Shown piece by piece: positions 25,401-37,400 of a DNA stretch of 64,000 nt. The stretch's first letter is position 1. Each line of letters opens with the position of its first letter. The notes beneath the pieces were generated by a model that was not told the DNA's origin, did not search any database, and saw only the letters and a list, made by a program, of their open reading frames with translations. Source of the stretch: Euborellia annulipes (Eukaryota > Arthropoda > Insecta > Dermaptera > Anisolabididae); the NCBI GenBank assembly GCA_023213315.1, contig JAKCPI010031603.1, positions 62,001 to 126,000 on the forward strand, written 5' to 3'. Made by a program: the position numbers and the translations under genes.

Positions 25401-28400
25401 ATAATTTGGTAGGGGAAAGTACTAGGGTTCTCTTTTGATTGTCCCACAGAGAGCAGTTGTACTAAGTAAAGAAATAATGGATCCTAATTTGTCCGATCTT
25501 CCCATACATATTCATATATTAGATGGGCATTGTTAATTTAATAAAGTTTTTAAAGTGAAACTTTTATTTGATCCTCTCAAATTTTTTCGCTCTTCTATCA
25601 GCATGTCGCGTTACAAGCAGTGACGTCAAGGGCCGTGACGCTACAAGCCATGACGTCACAAGCCGTGACGACAAAAAATGAGAAGTTGAAATTTAATATA
25701 TACATTAATATAATGCATTTAATACCCTTAATTGAATAATTTTCTGAAAATTTTCAGTTAAACGCCTTCCGATCCGAAAAAAAAGTTTCACTTGCATCGT
25801 GGTTTCATAAAACCACACAATGATTTTTTATTTGCACTCCTTACAATTTCGTAATAAGCAAATAAATAATAATTTAAATAGATTAATAATACTATTTTTT
25901 TTTGTTATTACGAAATAGTTTGAGTTATTAATGAAGCAATAAGTGAAATTAATCCGTTTCTCTTTTCATTTTTTTCTTTTACCTCTTTATATATACATAG
26001 ATATAAAATCAGTTATCATTCAAACATTCATCAGGGAATATAAACAGTCTTTAAAATTTAACGTTTGCAAATAAAAAAAAAAATCTTCTATTCTATCATC
26101 GTTGATAAACAAATGATAATTATTGTATAAGCAATGGAGAGGAAGAAAGGGAAAGAGATAATGAATGACGACGATGATGATGATGATGATGATGGATTAT
26201 TGATTTTAGATTTGATATTTGCTTTTTAAAAAGAGTGCCGACAAACAGACAGACTGGTGTGATATATAAACTGAGGCGAAATTGAAAATGAATTGAAAGA
26301 AAGATAAGACTATAATGAATTTTAATTTTTTTTTCTTTTTTTAAAGTTTCCTGTCAAAGAATTTTTCCTTTTGGCAACTTAGGCGATTTTCTTTTCATTT
26401 ATAACTGAGGCCATTTTGGCTGAACGCTCCCCAATTGAGCAAAAACGTTTTCGTACAAAACATTTTTGCTTAAAACTGTTTTTTCAATGCTTTTCTATGG
26501 GTCAAAGCACACCGAGGAGACAAAACACAATTGGACATCATTGAACAAAATGTTTTTCCATTGAGCGTTTTGCTCAATCGGTGTTCGTTAGCATTGGACA
26601 AAATGTTCTACTATTGAGCAAAAAAATGCCAACGCACACCGATTAGGCAAAAATTCTGAATGGCAAAACATTTTGCCTAATCGGTGTGCGTTGGCATTAA
26701 GCAAAACGTTTTGCTCTTGGACTTTCCAAGAGCGTTTTGCTCAATTGGTGTGCGTTCAGCCTTAGGGGTTTAGTGAATAAATATTTATATAAATTATCTG
26801 TATCGGTGGCAACCGGTGGACGTTACACACGCTGGTTTTTACGGGCCCCCCACCCGAGTTTTTTCCGTACTTGGTTGGCATTGTAACGATCTTGGTGGCT
26901 TTTGCCCTGGCTATACAGATCAATGGATATTGTTGTTCGTAATTTCATGATTCCAAGCTATTATTGTACCCATCCCAGGACAGAGTTGTTGACAAATGTC
27001 AATAATAATTTTAAGAAAATGAGGGATTGTACAATTTTTTTCTTTTTTATATAGTTAATTAATGTAAGAAGGTTTATTGTTCTTCTTTGCTACCACCTCC
27101 TTGACCACATACATTAACCTTACTACATTTATATACTGTATAAAAAGTAAATAATAATAATAATCTTAAAGCCAACGGGTTCGGATCCTAAGCAGTCCGA
27201 TAAATTTATTTAAATCATTTGGATACCAAATGGTTTAAGTAAATATAGATATACATGGTATATGGAGGTAGGCACGCTACCTAAACTATGCCTTAAACTC
27301 AAGAGGCACCGTGGCCAAAAATCCTACGTCAAAAATTAGTTAATGAACTATCACTTTTTTTTAGCAGAATTTATCTAGTCATTTGAATCATACAAATATG
27401 TTATAAAATTCCAACCCCATTAAATATACTCATTTGATTTTGATATCTTCTGTTAAAATACAATAATTTTACAAATATTTAATTGAATAATAATCATCTT
27501 TTTTTCTTCTTTGATTCCTTCTTTTAATCCGGGCCAAACAACAACAACAACAAAAGGACAAACTCTTGAGTTCAGATATCTTGTTGTTGATTTGCATATC
27601 AGAGTTCAATCGACACGCATGTTAACAGCAGAGCGGAAGCCATTGTATTTGTAAAGGATTATATTTCCACAGATACAACAAATAAAACGACAACGACTAC
27701 AAGACTCAGAAGGACTAATTGAAGACGAACGCTTAAGGAAGAGAGAAACGATTCTAAGAAACCAATACATGAAAAATTCTTTAGGAATATCAATGAATTA
27801 AATAAATTTTTTTTTTGTTTCAATCGGATAATTTTTTTTAACATTTGAATAATAAATTACTTAAAAAAAAATTCATTTTATGTTATATTTCAATAAAATG
27901 AAATTATTTAATAAGAGTATGAGCGTTTTCTATTGGCGAGGCTAAACGCCCCATGGCCCTCGGGAATCCCACCCACGATCTCCAACCTTTTAGCCAGATT
28001 TATAGGAAGTAGAGTTAGGGAGGGAAATTTAAAATTTTAAGTGAGAAAGGGAAATTTAAAACTTTAAAATATTGCAATTGGTTGCTCAGAGGCCCACATT
28101 CCTGTGGGTACGTGGATGGCGACCACGAGCTACCCGAGCTGGGATTGACAGTCCTTCTGTTCTTTACATGTCTGTCCCTTCCTTCTATATTTTCAACAGG
28201 CGTCAAACCGTGCGACGGGCCGGCCTGTTCTATTTCTTCCGGTTGTAAAAAACCCATTTCGCAGACCCCTCTCCCGCCGACCCCACATCGCGGGATTAAG
28301 GCGAAGATTGAAGAAAAAGAAAACATTGCGAGGCGAACAATTAAATTTCAAGCGGATTTGATTAAAATTCATAAATCGACTATTTTTTAGATGCTCTTTA

Positions 28401-31400
28401 AAATGTATATTCATTATCATTTTGATTATCTTTCAAAGTAATTTTTTTTTTTTTTGCAAAAATATTGAAATTTATATAAAATTGACTTGACCAGAAAAGA
28501 TAAAAATCACCCCTAACTAAAAGAAACGAAAATCCCCAAATATTCCTTTTTTTTCAACCCTGACACTAATAAAGAAAAGAAATTAGACTCACCGCTCTGC
28601 CAGCTTCGTTGTTATGTAGATTCATTTTCTCCCGAAGATTACGTCCTCGTTCACCGGTATCTACAAACGCCCTCGAAAATTTGAAGCCCCAGTCGATGTT
28701 GTCAGAACAGCCGCCCCATTCCCAATCTTGAGCGACCATCGACTTTGACGATGGTGGTCCTGTATTGCCCGGGTGACGTCTGTGATGATGCTGTACGATC
28801 ATATTACTTCCTCGTGCTCCAGCCTGATGTGAATAATCGCAGGTACATGACTGGATAGAACCCTCACTACACGCTCGGGCCACTGAATGTGTAACACCCG
28901 CCGATGTGATCGCATAGATGAACGCCGTCTCTCGGCAACCTGCCAAACCAAAGAAAGATTTCTTTTAATTTTTGTTATTACAAAAGCTAATTATTTCTGA
29001 TAATTAAATGTGAAATAATAATATAATATGGATTTCTTATATAACTAATATTATTGGTGTTAGAACGTTTTAAGGAGAAATAATATTTTCATAAAATAAT
29101 TATGTTTATAAATAGAAGACAGATTGACATGGATAATAATTTCTAAGTGTGTCACTTTAATGACAGACATCAAAAAAGAGAAAAGCAAATAGTATTGAGA
29201 AACTTTTAAAATCCGAAACGTTTCGGATTTAATCAAACAGAACAATGTGTATTGATGATTGCTTTGTTTGGTTAAATCCGAAACGTTTCGGATTTTAATA
29301 GTTTTCTAAAGAAAAGTTTAACTATTTATCCTTTTAAACAAAATGAGTTGATGTTTTATTTTTTATTTATTTATTCTTTTTGGCATCTGAGGCCATATAG
29401 ACTTTGAAAAAATTCACCAATAAATACAAATACAAATTATCCAGACATATTTAGATTTTTTTTATTTAAACACACACACATACATTTTTTCCCACTCCAC
29501 ATTCACAGACCCATACACACTGTCTTTTCGGGACCAGACATATTTATTTAAGCCATTTGGTATCCACATGGCTTAAATAAAATCCTCGGATTGCCTGGTA
29601 TCCGAACCCGCGACCCTTGGGGTAGAAGGCCAACACGCTAACCATTACACCAAGCCTCGAGGGCTATTTAGAATATTGATAAAGCAAAAATTTTGACACG
29701 TTCGTTTCTTTTAAATTTACAAATTAAAAAGAAGTAGGGCTATATATTTTATGTGAAGGATGTATCGCGCCATTTCTGCTGTTGTTGTCATGTTAAGGTT
29801 GAGAATGAAACAGCAGATTTGATGTGAAGATTTTTTATTTATGCTATTGTCGATCGATTTCGCCCTGAGGACATCTTCTTCAGGCAGGCGTCATTTTTAG
29901 TATAATATACCAGTACATATACGAGTACAGTATTTATTTAATGGAATCTTGAGAGAATAATAAGTCGGTGACTTTTTGAATTTCCCGCCTCTTGACTGAA
30001 ATGGCAACACTGCTCCGGTCAGCAGGCAACTATCAGCTGACTCCTGTCGAAATTTGAACCAGCTGGGACTTTTAGTTTTTGTTTGACATCCATTAATAAC
30101 AGACTACCTCGTGATTTGAGAAGGACAATCAGGACAATGCAAGAGTGCATACAGGTGCAGTTTACATGGCAAAAATCCATGAATTGAGATACGAATTGCT
30201 CCCTCATCCGCCCTATTCTCCGGATTTAGCCCCGAGTGACTATTTACTGCTACAACTTCTCTTCAAATTTTGAAGCTGCCCATTTTGACCATTATTTAAT
30301 TTCTCTTAAGATTCAATTAAATAAATATATGTAGGCCTATATTATACTAATAATGACGTTGGCCTGAAGATGTGGTCAAGACGAAATCAATCGACAATAA
30401 CAAAAATAAAAAATCTTTGCTGTTTCATTCTCAACCTTAACATAGTTTCTATATTCTTGCTCTTTAAAGAAATTTTGATAATTAAAATAATCTTCTGAGC
30501 TCGCGCCATTCGAATTCTTGAACAATAAAACACAATATTTCATAATGTTTTCTAAATTCGTTTATCTTTTCTTGCTTTAAAGAAAATGATCTTCTAGAAC
30601 GGACCACTGATGATAAATTGTTAATTTCTATGGATATTGTGTTTGTCAATTGGGTTGCATATCTTCCAGCAACCAAACGAATTTATTCACTGTAAATTTG
30701 TCAATATTTAAATTAGAAAACAGTCCTCTTTACTCTTTTCGTGCTCTAACTTCGCTATATTTTGTCATTAAGACAAAAGTGCCGCCCTAAGCGACTGTAA
30801 CGCCTCGTTCTGATATTTAACATCATTTCTCTTAAAAGTTGCATTATTGCGCTATCTAGCGAGAATATTCGTAATTCGTCGACAGAAAAGGTGAAATTTA
30901 ATTTGGACTTATTTAGAAATTCAAATAACCTCCCATATTCTAAATGAAGAGGATATTCTCTCTTTCTCTCTCTTTATATATTCCATATTATATTTCCATC
31001 TCTCTCTTTTATTCCTTATTTTATTTATATTAATTGCTTTTTTTTATTAGCTCATTCTTTCTTTCATCGGACCAAAGGGTGCACCCTTCGATCAAACCTT
31101 TTGTGCGCCCTTAAAAGGGTTTCCGTTTCAGCTTGATTACATTTCTAAATAAAGGAAAAGATAAAGAGACAGAGAAAAAAAAAACATAAAAGAAATAAAC
31201 CTTTTTTTTTACTTCTTGCAATTTGATCAGTATTTGAATAAATAGGCTTTTTCTTTAAAAGATTAGCATTTCCATCCTGTTTATTATTTATATATAAATA
31301 TAAACCCTCTTCTTCCCTCTTTTTCATTGTAGACATTAATTGTTAATTAGTCCTTAGAGACTTATTTTGAGTAAGATATTAATATTCAACGTAGGCCTAG

Positions 31401-34400
31401 GGAATTTTTTATGAAATAGTTCGGAGTGTCGTATTTTTAATGGTATTTTTTTTAATGCCCCAGGAGCACACGATCTCTAACCTATTCTAAGCGATTTATT
31501 CATAATTAATATTTATTATTTATAATGATTTTATTTTTATTTTTATGATAATCAAATGATTGAGTTAAATTTTATTAATATTTCCTATTCTTTCTTCCTT
31601 TATTGCTCAGGGGCCCACATTTTGTGGGTACGTGGATGGCGACCACGAGCTACCCGACCTGGGACTGGCAGTCCTTCTATTCTTTGCATGTCAGTCTCTT
31701 CCTTACTCTTCAGTCTCTTCCTTACTCTTGTCAAAAGGCGTCAGACCGTGCGATGGGCCGGCCTTTTCTATTCCTTTCCGGTCACAAAACAAACCCATGA
31801 ACCGCCGACCCCGCACAGCGGGATTAAGGCAAAGCTAGAAGAAGATTCTTTCTCTCTTTAATTGCTAATGTTTTCGAGTTTTATATGCGTTTATGTGGTT
31901 TTGGATAGAAAAATGGCAGTTTTTTCTTAATAAATTTTTTTTTAAATTATCCCTTTCAGCTACTGACGCCATTTAGCCGATTTATGTATATATTATTTAA
32001 CAATATTTAATTTTTATTGTACTGCTGGCAACCGGAGGGATGCTGCACTCGCTGATTCCTTAAAAAATACCCTGTGTTATCGTTTCGGATCAAATTTATT
32101 CACCCATCTTCAATTCCAGTAGGAGAGAGCGGACTCTATATAAATAAATATACGGTACATTGCTGTCATACCATTTAAATGTGTATTCTGTGATTATTAT
32201 ATAAAAAATATTTATAAAATGCATAGATAAATGTGACGGTAGTAATGTAGATATTTATTTTTTCTAAACTTTCCTACGAGAATTCATGACTGGAGATAGT
32301 TGAATAAATTTTTTCGAAACATTTCACAGGTAATAGAGAAGGTTTTTTATTTCGCTTCTTGCATCTTTAAATCCTAAAATCAAAAATAATATTTATTCTT
32401 TCGGCGATGGATTTCTTCTAAATGTCATCATCAGGACAGCTTGAATTGATAATTATTAATTTATAGTTACAATTTTAAATAAATAATATATATATATATA
32501 TATATCTTATAAAATTGTAATTTTCAATTCAAGCTGATTAATTGTCAAAATAAAATATAGCCTATAAATATGTAGTAACCAAATGAGAGGGAAAATAAAT
32601 ACAATATTAAAAAAAAATCATTTTTTATAAAATGATATTCGAATAATATCAATTAATTGAATCAGTCTATGGACCTTCAGATGGTCAAATCAGTAATTAT
32701 AATTTATTCAAAATTTAAGACGCATTTCTTAATCTGCCCGCGAAGTATTTTCGTTTTCTTCTCTCAGCTGGTCGGTCTTTAATTGTTTTTATTCGTCCAA
32801 AAATTTTTTATCATTTATTTAGACATACTGGTTTTTGTGTAGCTAGCTTAAATATTATTGGAGCCTTTAGCTTTTTTTTGAGATATTTTTTTTTCATACA
32901 CATTTTGCGAGATCCATTTTTTCAGCCTGATGAAAATAATCAAATAATCTATTTTCTTAACATATAATCTAAAAACAGTTAAACAAATTTTTAAATCATT
33001 TAATAATGAAGAATTTTTTTTCTTATGATAATTAGACCCTTTTTCTAATTAGAGGAAAAAAAGGTCTCTTGTACCGGATTGAGTCCACCTCGTTCATCTA
33101 TTAATCATAGATGTTGGATCCACTCAAATTTTGATTTATTATCATTTTATTCATGTCTTCATAGATAATTTATTTAAACATAAACATAATGAGACCTATT
33201 TAATTTCAAATTATCTTTTAAACTACAATCAATTACCTACTATATGTAAATAAATCACTTTTTTTCTCCTAATGTTGTTGACAACACAACAACAACAGGT
33301 GTCAATGAATGGATAATAGACAGATGTCTGTCTGTCCGTCTCTGACTCATTCAGTTGTTTCAGGAGAAGAGAGAGATGTTGAGATCCAAAGAAGAAGAAG
33401 TAAAGACCTCCCAGAGATTCTTCTTCTTCTTCTTGACCTCTGAACTTGATGATGTCGACAACATCCTCTCCCTCCCTCTCTCTCTTTATTCTTTTATTAA
33501 TCAACCAACTCCCTTTCATAGTTTACATCTATTTCAAAATCTTTTCATAGATTAAATCTATTCTTAATATATTCTGAAGAGGGGGAATTAGAAAATTTAA
33601 AATTAAGTTAGTAGATTTTAAATTGATATGTGTATTTGGAGAGATTTTTTGATATGTAGTGATGGAGATAAATTCATTTGTAAGGTATGACAAAACACAT
33701 GCGCTTTTCTGCTTTGTAGCAATTAATCAAATCCACTAACTCCTCTGGTGTAATCAAAGAAAATTAATTTCTTAAAATTGTCAAAGATAGTGTTGATGAA
33801 AGATTTAAAGTATTTTCACAATAAATAAATTTTCTTCTGTACAAATTTTTATAGTCAAAAAGACTTAGAACCCCATGACCTCCCGTGATTGGAACAAGCT
33901 CCCTGCGTCTATCTTCCCCAAAACCTACAATCTTCAGACTTTCAAGTCTAACCTCAACAGGCATCTTCTCAGTTCCCGCAGTTGAGTTTCCCCTTTATGC
34001 TTCTCCTTTTGTTTTTATTTTCTTCCTGGCTGCATGTGACTATGGGTCATTATAGGTCTTCGGACCTTATGCACCCATTCCAAAAAAAAAAAAAGAAAAA
34101 CTAAAGGGAGTTTCTTAAAAATTTACTTTAACTAGGGAATTCAAAGTTTTGAAGAAATAAAGTGGCTGTTGTATTTAAACAATAGATAAAAAAAAGGATC
34201 GGGCAGCCAGGTAATCAGTCTCCACGAAATAAAAATCTCTGTTAAGAAAACAGTTTAAGCTTTAATGAAATAACGCCATCCTCAGTGCAGTATTCGAAAG
34301 TAAGAACTCAAATGACAGAGCGTTGAGTCAAATAGTGAAGTTGTCAATTGGTGTGTATTTGCAGTTGCGTATCCAGGTGGGGGCGAAGGGGGGTGCTCGT

Positions 34401-37400
34401 CCCCCCTCCTCCCCCGCCCCAGGCGCATCAAGTCTTTGGCGCCCCTCGCGGCTTTTCTCCCGCTTTCCAGCTTTTTACCTAAATCTCTGGCTTTTTTTCC
34501 CGAAATCTCCAGCTTTTTAAAATCTCTAGCTTTTTTTTTCTTGAAATTTCATAATAAATTCATTTTATATCACAAAATCAGGAGAACATGACATGAAAAA
34601 TACAAAAAAAAAGTTCGAGCGAGATTCGAATACTAAAAAAAAGGTCGAATGAAATTTCTATAGTCTTCTAAAAAAACAAAGCTCTAACGTAAAACGGCGC
34701 CCCAGTTGACCTTCGCTCCCCCCCCCTCCCCACCCTCAAAGGCTAGTTACGCCGCTGTGTATTTGTTATAATACATAATTTGTAGCTTCGTATCACGTGC
34801 CAGAGAGGACGGTACCTAAATTAAATATAAAATTTCAACCTCATAGCTCTTTTGGTTCTTGAGATATTTTGTTCAGACACACACAAACACACATACAGAC
34901 CATTTTTCAAAAATCACTTTTTCCTCAAAACGTGTATATCTATCAAAATCTCGACATCGGATTTTTGACATGAATCCAATACTTGAAGTAAAAATGTATC
35001 CTCTTGCACTTCATCTTCCGAAATAGGACCAATACCATCTCTATTATTCCAAATGAAGTTTCACATTCTTCTTCATTGCAATTGTTTAATAGTATAATAA
35101 ACTTGGTTAGTCAAGAGGTACTGAATGTGAACAATTTAAGTTGAAAACTCTCTCTTCTATTCTTTGTGCTGTTTTAGTAAAAAAATAATTGTTTTTATTG
35201 TATTGCTTTTGTTGTTTTTATTTTCAAAATTCGTCTCATAAATTAAACTTCCATTGATTGAAATTAAGTCGCTCTTTTCCGCAAAATTTCACACCATTGA
35301 GTATGAAAAATATTGTATTCAATATTTGTTGGTGAAATTTGTCTGGTATTGGATTGATAATAAACACCTCAAAAAAAGAACAGTTTACAGCTCCAAATTT
35401 GCGGCATCTATGGTCAATGGAATGGTGAAGTTAGGGTCACTCACCAGCACCTAACGGTTCCTTTATTATTTAGTTACATTTTTTGACAAATATTTTTTTA
35501 TTCTTTCTACTTTCCATTTTCGTTATATAATATTTTTTTAATTTTATATTTATTTCACACTCTACCAGATTTAGAGTAATTCAACAAATCTAATATGAAT
35601 GAAATTAATTGAGATAATCGATCAAGTAAATTGCCGCATTCTTTAGAAAAAGAAGGAACGAACGTGTTATCTTTTTCTAAATAAAAAAAAATATTAAATA
35701 CCTTTAAAGGAGAAAGTAACTGAATTACTTTTAAGTAAAAAAAAAATAGAGTAATTAATCTTCAGTACATCCATTTGATTTTTTTCCTTTTTTTTTCTTA
35801 TAGATTTAGAGTAAAATTCTCATCATGATTAAAATCGTGTCTCGTTTATCGTTTATTATATTGTTACAAGGGAAGGTGTATTTTATTTATAACTTGTACT
35901 GACTTGTTGATGTCGTCGTCCATCTTGAAACAACAACGAAGACAGTTCTATTACTACGTATATATACATTTTATTAAATGGTTATGTATATAAATCCCAC
36001 CCCCACTCTCTCTCTCCGAGAAACCGAAGAGGGGGGGGAGGGGGGGAGGGTTGTTTTATTGTATTTATGTCTTGATCAAACGTTTGAGACATTTATTGTA
36101 CTTTATACGACTTAATTTATAAATTAAGTTTATTTTCTGTCTGGGCTCTTTATTATTATCTCGTATAAAGACATAGAAACGAAATACGAGTCTATCTAAA
36201 CTACAAATAACAATGAAAAGTTACAGGTAGATGATTAATTGAATTTGAATCAGAAATTTTGGTTTAGGTTTTTTTTCTCTTCCTGCTTGATTAGTTATTG
36301 CTTTCTCTTCCATATATATGTAATATATTCATAGAGAAAGTATTGCGATCATGTCAAAAATTCGATGTCGAGAATTTGATGAAAATGTTTTGAGGTCTCC
36401 TGAGTCCAAAAAAGTGGGTCCCGCAAATTGTTCTGTATGTTTATCTGGACATTTTTAAGTATGAAGGAAATGAGCTACGAGGTTGAAATTTTATATTTAA
36501 GTTAGGCACCCCAATGAGAAAAAGTTTTCGAACAAAATAGGCCAAAAAGTTGAAGTACTTTTTCAGTTTTTTTTTTTTTTTTTTTGTTTTCTCAAAAATG
36601 GCTTTGAACGGTTTTGATTAAAATTCATAAATCAACTATCTTTAAAAAGTGTATCAGTAAAATGTTTCGTGAAAATTGTTTGAAGAACACTTTATTGAAG
36701 TACTTTTTCAGTTTTTTTTTCTATTTTCTCAAAATTGGCTCTTTGATTAAAATTCTTAATTCAATTATTTTTTAGATACTTTTTAAAATGTGTATCAGTA
36801 AAATTTTTCGTGAAAAATGTTTGAAGTAGTATTTCAGATTCTTCCTTCCATAGAGCCAATGTTAAATCCCTCTCGGGATTTGCATGTTTTTTTTTTTAAT
36901 TTTTTTAAAACCCTTTTTTCGGCTACTGAGGCCATTTAGGGTATGACTTTATTGAATATATTTTTAAATTACATTGTACCGCTGGCTACCGGGGGACGTT
37001 CCACGCGCTGATTGTTTGGGGTCACCAATCCCGAGCTTTCCCCGCGCTTGGCATTGCTTAACTGCAACGAATATGGTGACTGCTGCTCTTCTCCGTTGCC
37101 AGGCCCCCCGGCGATTTGCATGTTAATTTCGATTCCCCTTTGGAACTTTTTACACATTTTTTTTATTATTTTTAAAAAGCATAATATCAATATTTATTTT
37201 TTGACTTTTTTGGTTACGGAGACTACATTTTTATCAATGATTATCAGTAGCTTATTTTATCGTTTTTCTGCCAATATTCTTCTGGAATGCAGGTTGTCTA
37301 ATTAAAAGGCGTACACATTCCTGGCCCACGAGAAAAAGTTTCTCTTCTCATTTTGCCTACCAAATTGAATTTCATAATCGAGGTTACTTCGCTATATGTT

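Larger units (their letters stand above)
22430..28592 (-). other. Wnt1 intron 3 (6.2 kb)
   Basis: GT-AG intron in phase 0. It holds two family D elements, two family C elements (one with a Harbinger-like MITE inside), a tandem pair of SINE A/B units at 24.19-24.49 kb, a 15-bp minisatellite with CRE-like sites, a (GAT)n repeat and homopolymer runs. The intervals 23.53-24.18 and 24.5-25.6 kb are AT-rich with poly-C and poly-T tracts and no recognisable element. Confidence 0.9.

Noticed and set aside
30019..30207. Minus-strand frame over the mariner fragment
   Set aside because: The plus strand carries the recognisable transposase block; this is its shadow.
33764..33964. Minus-strand frame over the LINE fragment
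   Set aside because: It is the antisense of the reverse-transcriptase C-terminal frame.
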